The notes under the pieces are model-generated. The model worked only from the letters and a program-made list of their open reading frames with translations. It was not told where the DNA came from and did no database searches. A stretch of DNA of 64,000 nucleotides from Omphiscola glabra (lineage: Eukaryota; Mollusca; Gastropoda; Lymnaeidae), in NCBI GenBank assembly GCA_964017045.1, contig OZ024794.1, positions 23,603,359 through 23,667,358 on the forward strand, written 5' to 3'. The position numbers and the translations under genes were made by a program. Position 1 is the first letter of the stretch, and every line of letters begins with the position of its first letter. Of this stretch, positions 42,001 through 54,500 are shown in pieces.

Positions 42001-42034
42001 TATATTATGGCATAGTCAACAGAACAGGCAGAAA
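39023..42034 (-). ncRNA. Putative spliced minus-strand transcript with tandemly duplicated exon-like blocks
   Basis: Five minus-strand blocks each sit between a TTTCAG-type acceptor and a GT donor: 42034-41936 (GTAAAG), 41335-41188 (GTAAGT), 40816-40738 (GTAAGT), 39966-39888 (GTAAGT) and 39103-39023 (GTTAGT). Three share ATCAAGATTGTTTATAATGC and the donor context GGGTAAGTCCCA. Two are exactly 79 nt and near-identical, in duplicated units of about 850 bp. All frames of the 79-nt blocks carry stops, so they are non-coding or UTR. The 41335-41188 block has an open frame (LLDSLVNALESHGTLYHLVS) of unknown nature. A processed transcript is an inference; no promoter or end was identified. Confidence 0.4.
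41708..41762. repeat. AT microsatellite hairpin
   Basis: Two (AT)n runs, with GAAGTGTATATA and its inverse TATACACTTC bordering the second run; strong cruciform potential. Confidence 0.8.
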
Positions 42035-42766
42035 CTGAAATTTCAATAGTAAATCATTTATTAAATGTTAAAAATAGCCTAAATAATGAGTATTTTTTCA
42101 ATATGAATGCTAGATGAATCATCAATGAGTTTAGATTTTTAATAGAAAAATAGATTTATTAAATCCAATGCCCAAATACTAATAGGCTTATATTATTCCC
42201 CTACATAAATTAAGACTGGCCAAATTTTTAGTAGATGTAAACTGTAGGCCTACTATACTAACTTTCAACTTAACTCTCTAACTGTAACCAAAAAAAAAAA
42301 CTTAGTAAGCTAAGTTTAATTTTTATAAAGAACTATTATTAATTTGCAGTCAGTAACAGTTGTAAAGCTTGTGTTAAGCCGTTAAGCCTAACTAAAATTG
42401 TAAATGCCTGTTCATTATTGCAAAAAAATATTGTTAACTGCTGCATAAGCTTTAAGTTTAAGAGACTTGAAAGATAACAAACACATTCTGCATTTAAACA
42501 TCATTGTGGAATAGATAATGTTAATCCAATTCTGCTTAAACTGCTACTAGTGGTACCGTTTCTTTTAAAGTGTATGCTTACTCAGTAGTAAGAAGGTTAC
42601 AACTTGTGGGGCACTAAAAACTTTTTCGCCTGCATTGACTCTTGTAAGCTGTTATCCTAGTATACGCCTGCTCTAAAAAAACATGAAAATAATTAATCCT
42701 AGGCTTAACATTAAAACAGTGTAGAGTATAGTAGTCTACTTAGACTTAGGAAAACAAAGGGGAAGC

Positions 42767-43551
42767 GTTATCCGCACGGTTTTGGATGTGAGAATAATGC
42801 CAAGCATTATCCGCACAATTTTGGCCGTTATTCCCCACAACCAGAAATGTGTGATGTATACTTACATTAACTAAAATTATGCATTTGTTAAATTTAGCCT
42901 TTATTTCAGGAATTAAAAACCGATAATTAATTAAACATAGCGTAAGTTTAACTTAGTTTAAGGCGACATTTTTCGTAAGCTTATTGAATGCAAATTACAG
43001 TGTGGAATGAATCGTAAATAGTAAATGTGTGAAAGCCAGCCTGTCTTAGGTCTAGATCTATAATGTAGGTATAGGCCTATAATCTTGTAGACTAGTACTA
43101 GTAACATTAAGATGCGTTTTATTTAAGACCGATGGCCTAGAGGCTATACAGTCTACTACTAGACCTAATAAGGCAGTGTTTAGCATTCCGAGAAAACCGC
43201 GCAATGTCTAAGCAATGTTTCCAAAACTACGATCGGCCAATCGACACATTTCATGAAATTTCGGAAAAATTCTGTACTCAACACTTTCTTTTTCTTCAAA
43301 TATAGATCTAGAAATAATGCATGAAATGTCAATAGTGTGTTTTATTTTTCATTAATTGCACGTAAGAGTCGAAATGATGTACACAGGCGTATGTGCAGTC
43401 ACATTAATGACCAACTAGTTGACTACATCGGACTAAGCTTTTTTTCAATGTCACGTCACCAGCCGCTATAATGAATAATAATGCGCATGCGCAGAGGAGC
43501 CGTGCGGATATTGCTCGGTGTTATCCTCAAGACCAAAACCATGCGGATAAC
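42767..43551. mobile_element. 785-bp element with ~58-bp imperfect TIRs of GTTATCCGCA
   Basis: The left end GTTATCCGCACGGTTTTGG matches the inverted right end GTTATCCGCATGGTTTTGG. A second TATCCGCAC word lies ~40 bp further in on both arms (AAGCATTATCCGCAC and AGCAATATCCGCAC). There is no ORF of transposase size and no clear target duplication. I do not recognise the superfamily. Confidence 0.7.
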
Positions 43552-43574
43552 CACTCCAATAATATATATACATA

Positions 43575-44170
43575 TAAAAAATAATGTAGGTTAATTAATA
43601 GTATTATAGGGCCTAGGCCTATTCAAATTTATATACATATTGCCATGTCTATTTAAAAATAAACTAACAAAAATTAATTACAAATAATTAATCCTAGGCC
43701 ATGTGGCAGGCTGTCTAAGAAAAGAAATAGGCCGCTTGCCATTTTAAAAAAAAAAGATATATAAAAATATTTTATTTTATTAATAGCAATAGTATTACTG
43801 CTATTAGTATAGAGTATAGTATTATAGGGCAGAGACTTATTTAAAATATTGCCATGTGGCATGCTGTCTAGTCTAAGAAATTAATTAAAAATATTTAATC
43901 CTAATCTTAGGCTTAACGATTAACACATCAAAACAGACAAGAGTGGAGTTTATATAACATAGTACCAGTAGTCTAAGAAAAGATACAGGCCGCTTGGCGC
44001 GGCTTGCCATTAAAAAAAAAGATATATAAAAATATCTTATTTTATTAATAGTAATAGTATTACTTTATAGTATTATAGGGCCGAGACCTATTTAAAATAT
44101 TGCCATGATGTCATGTGGCATGCAATATCTAGTCTACTTCATTCAAGAAATTAATTAAGAATATTTAATC
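43575..44170 (+). repeat. Three tandem copies of a ~250-270 bp block
   Basis: Each copy includes TAGTATTATAGGGC, ATTTAAAATATTGCCATG-TGGCATGC, TCTAAGAAAA and AGGCCGCTTGCCATT followed by GATATATAAAAATAT. The copies differ by indels. Confidence 0.75.
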
Positions 44171-45660
44171 CTAATCTTACCGCTTAACACAATAAATGTA
44201 GAGAATATAGTAGCAGTCTACTTATCAATTATGAAAATAAATAGGCAAATTGTACAATTATAAATAAAAATAATGTTGTTATTTAAAGGTATTTATTAGT
44301 ACTATTATACTTATATAGGGGCCTAGGCTTAATTTAAATTTATTAAAAAATATTGCCATGTGGCGTAACGAGCTTTTGAGTCTAGATGATCAGCTTTAAG
44401 GTCTAATTTAATTACATTAGCATTTTAAAACATGCATTTTAAAAAATTCAAGGATAAAAGGGTAATAAAATCGGAGGCATAGCCATAGTTAATAAACTAA
44501 CTGGATAGATAAAACTTCTTATTTTAAATTTGAAACTGGTCAAAGTAAATTGAAATAGTTAGCAAACTTAGTGAAATTACAAATTACCGGGTTTACTATA
44601 TACATTTAACGAAGTTAATAACATCAAATCTAACGATTACCACTGTTGCGCTGGTTAGTAAAGCTATGTGATTAAGTGCAAACAATTTTTGAAATAGATT
44701 TGCTATGGTGGGGACGTGGTCTAGTACACTCGCCTTGATGATATTATGAGACAATGAACAATGGCCACGGCTACATTGAAGACTTGTGTCAATTTTAAAT
44801 GAACCGGATGTAATTTTCATGTAGTGTCAAAAATTCGAATTATGATAGGAACGAAATAAAGTTTTTACATTTATTAATGTACATGGATATACAAACGTTA
44901 TTTATTTTCTAGTAAATATTTCTTATAGATTTTAAAAATTAATTAAAACACGTATGTAGAAATAGTGTGCTTAACTACGACAAATTTATTAATGCAAGAA
45001 ATTGTCATTTGTTAATCTTTTTAAAGGCTTGGTTTTAAACAGATTTTTATTGTAAATTAAAATTGATAACATTTCTTTACTGTTTTTTTTAAAATTACAA
45101 TAAGAAATTACCTTTTACAGCCTTATAGAGTATTTTTACAATATTTTTCAGTTTTTTTACCATGGATTTTTAAGAGTGTTGAGTAGGGGAGGGCCGGTTA
45201 CGAAAAGGAAGCAGGACACACCAGAGGCAAAATATATACCGGTGTATAAGTAATACTGTCTAGACCAAGTCTGCTAGCATTATTTGATAAATAGTAATAC
45301 CATATTACTTTTGGTAGTAATTTTAATCAATTATTATAATAGTATTATTGAATATTATACAAACTCTTTCTCAATTTTAAAAGAAAGTGGAACTTTGTAT
45401 TTTTTTAAAATACATTGGATCCTCTATATCAGCGGTTCCCAAGCCATTTCACCCGTATCCTTTAATTAGGTATTTTACATAAGAGAAAGAGTATCAGATA
45501 AAGCAAATGGCATTTATAATTTCTATTTTACAAGTTATTTCAGTTCCTTTTTCTTTTCTCTGCCCCCCCCCCCCACAAATGACGTACCGGTAGCTGAAAC
45601 TAAAACGAATATAAAAAAATAAACATTGAAATGAGAATGTAAACAAACTTACCATTTTAA
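44171..45660. other. Anonymous AT-rich sequence
   Basis: I see nothing convincing here. A CAGCGGTTCCCAAGCC word at 45430 resembles a hAT element end. Confidence 0.4.
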
Positions 45661-45888
45661 AAACCGTAAGAAACGGAAGACAGATAATTCGTGGAAAAGC
45701 GGAAACACTTTTTATTTATTTTTAATACCCACAGATGTCTCTGACAGATGTCTCTGACAGTAACTTATCACTGACAGCTTGAAAGATTGGTAAAAGAACC
45801 GCAGGATAAGGAGAGTGTTCCCTTTCTTGCGCTCGTCTACGTTCGTGATACTTCGCCAATTTCGATGAGAAAAGTCCCAGGACTCACC

Positions 45889-45965
45889 GTCCCTTGATGT
45901 GGGAAATGGTGTGCTCGGCTCGGTCTCATCAAACTCTGGCCAGTGGCTCACAACACGAGTTGGTC
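45889..45965 (-). other. Possible minus-strand coding exon
   Basis: The minus strand encodes RVVSHWPEFDETEPSTPFPT SRDG with non-random composition and ends at a good donor GTGAGT (ACG-GTGAGT). The acceptor is ambiguous (GGCAG or AGGCAG) and the family is not recognised. Confidence 0.3.
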
Positions 45966-46939
45966 TGCCTCAGACCCTGAGCTCAAAGTGTAACCACCCT
46001 TTGTTACCCCCTGGCGTAGGAATACAACATCATCTGGAACCACGTAGATGCATTCACATATTCTAGCACAAACCCGCAGGGAATGGATACAATCCCGATA
46101 CACGAAGTTAAACGGCCGTTATTGTTATGTAAACATTGTTAAAGAGAGATAGGTAGGGGTTTTACTTTATTGGGAAGGGTTGCACATTTTCATAACAGCT
46201 TGAAAAAAAAAATTGTCAATATCATTACAGTAAATTTTCTGGTAAATTAACTTAAATGAACATCCGGTAAAAGAATGAATACAATTTAGACTACATTTGT
46301 AACCTAGTGAGATTTAGGCTACCTGTACTAGGAAGTGCCTTGATTTTTTATTTACAAAACTTCATCACAACTGACCACCGCCATCACAGGAAGATGTGAG
46401 ACCACCGTGACACTATTTCATAAACCATATCAGATTTTGCAAATATTTACAGTATGCTATACCCTCCTTTACCTCCCCATTCCCCCCCCCCTCTTTAAAC
46501 CATGTCACAGCATAGCATGGAACACACACGGAGCAGTGTCCTCTCCCTAACCAACGACCCATCCCTCTCAAAGCTTGTCCAACATTCCTAATCTCACCAA
46601 AATTGGGAACCGGTCGTAAAAGCTATTGATTTTCTCGTTACCATGGCAACCACATAGTTTTAGCTTCACAAAGTAGTGCCGACCCATTTAGGGTATTGGA
46701 GTGTTTTGGTGCGAGGCCACGCAGGAGAAAATTTTTTACGGTACTAAAAAAAATGTTTCAGCTCAAATTCATTGACACAAGATTGTACTGCTCCAAATTT
46801 TGTTGACATGAACAAAACTGAATAATGATACATGGGTTAGCACTGGATTATTACCCTACATCTGGGCTTATGTATGACTAGAGTTGACGTGGAATAAATT
46901 TACTGGTAGTCATCGATCATGTGGACAACATTTGGACAG

Positions 46940-47490
46940 AAAGAGAGAGCAGGGGGGTAGAGACATAGAGAGAGATAGAGCAAGGGGGAGGTAGAAAGAA
47001 AGAGAGAGAGAGGGCAAGAGAAAGGGAGAGCAAGAGACAGAAAGAATGGATATTTAAAGATAAATAAAGGATGGAGAGGGAACGAGAGAATAGAAAGAGG
47101 AGAGAAAGGAGACAGAGAGAATGGGTTAGTGAGAGCGAGAGAGATAGAAAGGAAAAGAAAGAGATAGAAAGTTGGGAGAGAAAAAGAGAGTTCGAGAGAG
47201 AAAGATATATTTTAAGAGCGAATGGGAGGGAGGGAGAGAGAGAGGGAGAGAGAGTTCAAGAGATTGAGAAAGAGAAGTAGAGTGAAGGAGAGTTTAAGAG
47301 AGGGAGAGAGAGAGAGAACCACAAATAGCGTAGGGAGAGAAATTTCAAGACAGGGAGAGATTTATGGTTCAAGAGAGAGAGAGACTGGGAGATAGAGACT
47401 GAGAAAGCGAGATAAAGACAGAGAGAGGGAGACTGAGAGAGAGAGAGAGACTAAGAGAGAGAGAGTGAGAGAGATATCGAGGGCATTCTA
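46940..47490 (+). repeat. GA-rich purine tract, about 550 bp
   Basis: Irregular GAGAGA/GGGAGA runs with almost no pyrimidines on this strand; the 69-codon Glu/Arg-rich frame in it is an artefact of composition. A similar tract is at 56563-56750. Confidence 0.93.
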
Positions 47491-47591
47491 TAATCAGACT
47501 CTAAGTGTAGTCTTCCATTCGACGCATGTTGTCTTGTCTTGACCGCTACACGCGAGTCAGAGATCTCAATGAACAACTCGGCTCGTGACCA

Positions 47592-47780
47592 GGAGGCTCA
47601 CCTTTTCGCTAACGGCTTTTTAACCGCTTCGTCACACGCTGGCATCATCGATTTTCTTGCTGCCATAGCAACAAGAATCAATACCGTTCCCTGAATGGCC
47701 GCCCACGTTATAGCCCAAAACCATTCATCGATTTGCTTCTCATCACACGTCGAGGCAGAGCATACGCCATATTTTTTTTT
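47592..47780 (-). other. Possible minus-strand exon with a membrane segment
   Basis: The minus-strand frame includes CSASTCDEKQIDEWFWAITW and AAIQGTVLILVAMAA (hydrophobic) and ends PLAK at a good donor GTGAGC. The local GC content is higher than the surroundings. It lies ~600 bp upstream of PAL-A in the opposite direction, so it could be the first exon of a divergent gene. Family unknown. Confidence 0.3.
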
Positions 47781-48391
47781 TAACATTAACTACTCACCTA
47801 AACAAACACTTGCCGTTATTTAGGAACCTGTTCGTGACACAAAAGGTAAGCTAGTCTTGTACGGTACAATCAAATCCATGATAGCGATAGCGTAATGTGG
47901 TTTATTGTGTGTCGCAACAGGATTTTTTGTTGTTGATTTCTTATCTCTTAGAACAGAAAGGCTTGGATTTTCTGAGGGATTCAGACACAGGTTAGTAGTA
48001 AAAACACCATTTTACTCGATTAATTAACAGAAATTATTTAACGACGCACGACCTTGATTGAATTAACACCTGCCACGTAAAGACAACTTTAACGTAACTA
48101 TTTACAGTTAAGTTCATTTCTCACTTTAACTACAGTGGTACATGTGAAGTAACTGCACATGTATCTGTAAAATATTATATTTAGATTTAAATTCAACATG
48201 ACTGAAAGAGGCCCCAAAAAATCGTAGTTAAAGAAAAATATTGCTTGGAGTAAATTAAGTGTTTTTTCTTTGTTTTAATTAGGGTAATGTTTATTGTGTA
48301 CACCTGATTAAACAGTTTGAGAGACCTTGACCCGTTAATTTTTAAAGAAAAATAAAGTGTACATTAAATGTTTCTGTCAGCAGAACGTAAA

Positions 48392-48523
48392 ATGGCCGCA
48401 GTGGAAATCTCCCGTCTTCTCATACTTTCCCTGCTGTCCACTACATACGGTCTCCCTTACTTCGACGAGGACTGGTCACCCCGGCAAATCAGAGAATATT
48501 TCATGCAGCGGGCAGCCGAACAG
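48392..48523 (+). CDS. PAL-A exon 1: signal peptide
   Basis: The ATG at 48392 gives a classical signal peptide of ~20 residues; an in-frame ATG at 48368 adds eight residues (MFLSAERK) and is less signal-like. Ends QRAAEQ before GTACGT. Confidence 0.85.
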
Positions 48524-51500
48524 GTACGTCATCAGACTGTTTTGTTGACACTGTTATCCCCACACCTGTCCTCTCCCCCCCCCCCCCCACCACCCTTTTC
48601 TCCATTTCATACCAGGTGATCGATACAACTACACAAGTCTGCAATCACCACAAACAGAAAACAAAACAATTACTAGGCGACCAGCCTTGATTACTAGATT
48701 GGCGGAAAGGTTTTCTCATTTTTTTAAAATTGATATACTGCCGTCGTTCAAACTGTCATGGGTAATTATTGTATGACTTTGTTAACTGCTACCACAGAGA
48801 GAAAGGAAAATAAGAGAAAGAGGCATCTAAAATTAATTTTTTTTAAAAATTGGTTAAGTAAAAATACAAAAAAATCGTTTGCTAGCGAGTGTGGCCTGGT
48901 AGCAAGTGGTTTGGTAGCAAGTGGGTTGGTAGCAAGTGGTTTGGTAGTAAGTGGTTTGGTAGCAGTTGGTTTTGTAGCAGTTGGGGTTTAGTAGCAAGAG
49001 GTTTGGTAGCGAGTGGGTTGGTAGAAAGTGTGGTTTGGTACAGTGGCGTAGCGAGCTTAACTCACGCCCGGGGCACAATACCTTTTTAGCGCCCCCCCCT
49101 ATTCGAAAACCATACAATATTATATGTAAAATATACCATTTGGCGCCCCTTTGTGAGTAGCGCCCGGGCATGATGCCCCCCTTGCCCCCCCACCCTCACT
49201 ACGCCACTGGTTTGGTAGCTAGTGGGTTGGTAGCAAGTGATTTGGCCGCAGGGGGTCTCACGTCTTTCTTTGGTGGCACGCAGTGACATACCTTGAGCTC
49301 ATTGTTGTGCAACGCCGTGCCACATTCATCGTATTGAGCTCTGGGACTTTCAAGTCATGTATATTCTAATGTCTTGCGTTAAGCAAACTATAATACAGAC
49401 TTCTCGAAACTCTTTCTTTTGTGTTTAAGGCTTTCAATTTTTTCGGAAAAAACAACAACAACAAAACAACAACACAGTGTTTGTTAGACTTTTGAAAAAT
49501 GTATATTTTCTGCATAATACGAATTAACTTTGACAGTACAGTTTACACTTTTGAGTCTACACTTTTGAGTAGGTTATTTTTATGGGATTCAATTTTTAAA
49601 TGTCATGTTTACAGCTGAAATGTTGGGTAGCAATGCTAGATTAATCAGTTTCTAAACCAGTGGCTCTCATTCTTTCAAATGCCGCGACCCCTTAATACAG
49701 TTCCTCATGTTGTGGCGAAACTCCCACCCCCCCCCCCCAACACAAAATTATTTTCCTTGCTACTTCATAACTGTAGAGTACATGTGTTTTCCGATGGTTT
49801 TTAGGCGAACCCTGTGAAAGGGTGGTTCGACCCCCAAAGGGGTCGCGACCCACAGGTTGAGAACCGCTGTTCTAAACCAATGAACTGTTCTAATACCAGC
49901 ATCCACTATCTCAATATTAATCTGAAAACAAGAAACACGTCTACAATGTAAATGTTAGGTGAACGAGACTCGCTTTGTTTCAATGTGTTTGAACGAGACT
50001 CGCTTTGTTTCAATGTGTTTGAACGAGACTCGCTTTGTTTCAATGTGTTTGAACGAGACTCGCTTTGTTTCAATGTGTTTGAACGAGACTCGCTTTGTTT
50101 CAATGTGTTTGAACGAGACTCGCTTTGTTTCAATGTGTTTGAACGAGACTCGCTTTGGTTCAATGTGTTTGAACGAGACTCGCTTTGTTTCAATGTGTTT
50201 GAACGAGACTCGCTTTGTTTCAATGTGTTTGAACGAGACTCGCTTTGTTTCAATGTGTTTGAACGAGACTCGCTTTGTTTCAATGTGTTTGAACGAGACT
50301 CGCTTTGTTTCAATGTGTTTGAACGAGACTCGCTTTGTTTCAATGTGTTTGAACGAGACTCGCTTTGTTTCAATGTGTTGTGGCTGGTGGCAGAAATGAA
50401 TTAACCATAGCTATGAACATCTTGTGTCGCCCCACTTAGGCCAGGCCCCGGCTCGATGTGGGATTTAACCTCGACGGTCAGGGCGTCGGTCAGGTGTCAG
50501 GTGTTGATGTGGACTCAAACGGTGACCTCTTTGTGTTCCACCGAGCGGACAGACCGTGGACAGCAGAGTAAGCTTATTATGTCAACAACATTTATTATGT
50601 TTGAGGTCGATCTGTGGCCTGTCTGTTTGTGAACTGTCCGTGTGTGGCCTGTCTGTCTGGGGCCTGTCTGTATGTCTGTGACCTGTCTGTCTGTGACTTG
50701 TCTGTCTGTGGCCTGTCTGTATGTCTGTGACATGTCTGTCTGTGCCCCGTCTGCCTGTGCCCTGTCTGCCTATGCCCTGTCTGTCGGTCTCAAAACGGTA
50801 TATTACTCAAATGAATGTTCTTTTAATGAATATGTTTACGTATGTGTAGCTTTATTCAGTTACAAGCAAAGAAAGAGACACTATTTTTGTTTACTTGAAT
50901 TCATCATAATTGTGACTAAACCGAGTTGAAGCGGTGTTTCAAAAACAATATCAGTTATAGCTATTTTTTGTGTTCAATAGACTACAGCAGAGGTTGCCAT
51001 CTTTATTGTTGCTATGGGTTGGGGGGGGGGGAGGGGGGGATTTAAAGCTTTATTTTTATATGTATTGACTAAGAGATGGAAACTTAAGATATATTTGATT
51101 TTTTTTTTTTATATTTCAGTCATCATATTTTAATTTTTGAAGAAAATTAAATTCCTTAAACTTAAATTGTAAGCGTATCTTTTATATACCGGTAAATATA
51201 TATAGATATATAAACATATATCTATAAACATACCGTAATTTCCGGCGTATAAGACGACCCCCTACTTTTCCTGTTAAAACATAGAGTTTGGGCTATACTC
51301 GCCTATAAGAGTACCCCTCTTCCAACGCACACCAAATAAATATTTAAAATGGCAGATTGGATTTCAATCTGGTAATTTTAATTCACATGCTTATGACATG
51401 CAGCCACTTAGCAGACAAACTGACATTTATATATTAACACAAGGTTGTTTGTCAGCAAACATGTAGACATAAAACAGTGCAAGTGGATTAAACTTTTCCT

Positions 51501-54500
51501 AATTCACCCTAAGGTTGAAAGGAAGGATAAGACAATAAAACGCATGGGAGCTGCCATGCTGTTTGTTTTCTGAGCTGTAAACGAAACTGCAACTAGAGGG
51601 CGCCTGTCCCTGAAGTTTCAGCACGATGTATACCAGCTTATAAGACGACCCCTGGCGTATAAGACGACCTCTGGCGTATAAGACGACCTCTGGCGTATAA
51701 GACGACCTCTGGCGTATAAGACGACCTCTGGCGTATAAGACGACCTCTGGCGTATAAGACGACCCCTGGCGTATAAGACCACCTCTGGCGTATAAGACGA
51801 CCTCTGGCGTATAAGACGACCTCTGGCGTATAAGACGATCCCCGACTTTAAAAAAAAAATTTCATGCGTTAAAAATTCGTCTTATACGCCGAAAAATACG
51901 GAATATATTCACTGGTAAAACTAGAAACTCACGTCTGATAGTTAATTAATTTTTAAAGCCTTGTTGACGCGTCTTTTTTGTTTTCTTGTTTTTTTTTAGA
52001 ACGTACGTCATGTTTAGTAACGTCCTGTCAGAAGACGCCAAAGTTCCCATCAGCAGTGACGTCATTTACAAAGTTGACCCGAAGACAGGCAAGCGCACTC
52101 ACAGCTTCGGGAAAGACTTGTAAGAAAGCTTCTCATTGGTGCATGCGCATTTCTAGTACCCGGTATAGAATTAGTGCATGAGGTTGTCAACTATTTCACA
52201 GTGATAATATCTATTAGCTGTAGCGCGGTATGTACATTTATACTACCCGGTATAGAATTATTTCACCTTGCTTCATTCTGCACTTAACGTCGAGCAAAGA
52301 GCATAGATACAGTCTCCACAACAACTTCGTCAAAGTCTATATACCCGGTGGATAAACTTACTTAAGATTCACAATATTTATCCTTTCCTTCTCATCGTTA
52401 CCAGTTGGTTTATTGTGCATTGTGTCTTAACACATCATATGAATAATTAAAGGATGCCTTTATTTCAAACCGTCTCGTCAAGTTACTTGAAACGAGACGG
52501 AACGGAGTTTAGGCTCTGATGTGATAGTGTTGTTGCCTGTGGCCAACAAGTATTATGTCTTTGAGAACAGCAGAATGTCAAATAAGTTATGAATCGTTAT
52601 GTTTATACGTATATAAGAGCTGATTTGTTTTGTTCCTGGCATGCCCACAAGGTAATGTATGTCTTTTTCACAGCTTCAACGTCCCTCACGGACTGAAGAT
52701 CGATCAACATGACAACATCTGGGTCACTGATGTGGGCAGACACCAGGTAAAGTCAGCAATAATTGACCTTTAACACAGAGCGCGTGACCTGTCAATCACA
52801 AGAGAGGCGTCATTTTATGACAACTTATTCAAATAGGAAACCAGGAAATCAATAACAAAATGAATAAATAGTGGAACAAGATCTTTTTAGATAAATAGTG
52901 GAATAAGATATGTTTATATAAATAGTGGAACAAGATATGTTTAGATAAATAGTGGAATAAGATATGTTTAGATAAATAGTGGAATAAGATATGTTTAGAT
53001 AAATAGTGGAATAAGATATGTTTAGATAAATAGTGATACAAGATATGTTTAGATAAATAGTGGAATAAGATATGTTTAGATAAATAGTGGAATAAGATAT
53101 GTTTAGATAAATAGTGGAATAAGATATGTTTAGATAAATAGTGGAATAAGATATGTTTAGATAAATAGTGGAATAAGATATGTTTAGATAAATTGTGGAA
53201 TAAGATATGTTTAGATGAATTGTGGAATAAGATATGTTTAGATAAAAGACATCAAGCCTTCAGGATCTGATGAAATTTAATTTAAAAAAACAACAAATGT
53301 TTTGTCAAAATACCTTCCAGTCATTTGGATAGAAAAGTAGCATTGCCTTACATTTAAACATTTTAGTTAAATCATGTAACGTTGACCTTTTTTCAATTTT
53401 ATTTTCAAATTTGTAATTTAAAAAAAAAGAGAAGAGGTAACATCAGACGCAACACAAAAATAAATTTTCAGATCTTTCCAAGTTTTAAAACTATATTTAA
53501 AACTGTAACAGTATTTAAAACTGTATTTAAATCTCTATTGAAAACTCTATTTAAAACTCTATTTAAAACTCACTTAAATCTCTATTTAAAACTCTATTAA
53601 AATCTCTATTTAAATCTTTATTTAAAACTCTATTGAAATCTCTATTTTAAATTCTATTTAAACTCTATTTAAATATATTTTTAAAACTCTATTTATATCT
53701 ATATTTAAAACTCTATTTAAAACTCTATTTTAATATATTTTAAAACTCTATATATATCTCTATTTAAAAACTTTATTTAAATCTCTATTTAAAACTCTGT
53801 TTAAAACTATATTTAAAATTCTATTTAAATCTATATTTAAAACTCTATTATTTAAATCTCTATTTAAAACTGTATTTAAATCTATATTTAAAACTCTATT
53901 TCAATCTCTATTTAAAACTATATTTAAATCTCTATTTTAAACTCTATTTAAAACTCTATTTAAAACTCTGTTTAAAACTTTATTTAAAACTCTATTTAAA
54001 TTTCTTTTTAAACTCTATTTAAATCTCTATTTAAAACTCTTTTTACAACTATTTAAAACTCTATTTTAAAACGATTATTGTTACAGGTTTTCAGGTTCCC
54101 AAAAGGTGCCACGAAACCTGACCTTGAACTTGGTGAGAAGTTTGTTCCAGGCAGCGATGAGAAGCATTTCTGCAAGCCCACAGATGTCGCTGTCGCTAGT
54201 AACGGAGATTTCTTCGTCTCAGACGGGTAAACTGCTCAAGTGTTAATCACGTACACACAAAAACTGTCAACATAATCTGTCAACATAATCTGTCAACATA
54301 ATCTGTCAACATAATCTGTTTTAATTTAGCTTTCCGCGAAAGTTTCACCTTTAAAGCATGTATAATTATTTAAATCAATTTTAAAGCATGTATAATTATT
54401 GTAATCAATTTTATTCTACCCGTCATGTTACCAGATACTGTAACAACAGAATCCTCAAGTTTTCAAGTAATGGACAGATCCTTGCACTTTGGGGAGACCG

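Noticed and set aside
44700..44735. tRNA or tRNA-derived SINE promoter (GTGGGGACGTGGTCTAGT)
   Set aside because: It resembles an A box, but no B box or cloverleaf was found downstream.
44596..44820. 74-residue minus-strand ORF
   Set aside because: No splice context, family similarity or signal; length is within chance.
49961..50380. CRISPR array
   Set aside because: The 30-bp units are directly adjacent without unique spacers, and the DNA is eukaryotic.
49952..50404. 150-residue ORFs on both strands in the 30-bp array
   Set aside because: They are by-products of a stop-free unit whose length is a multiple of three.
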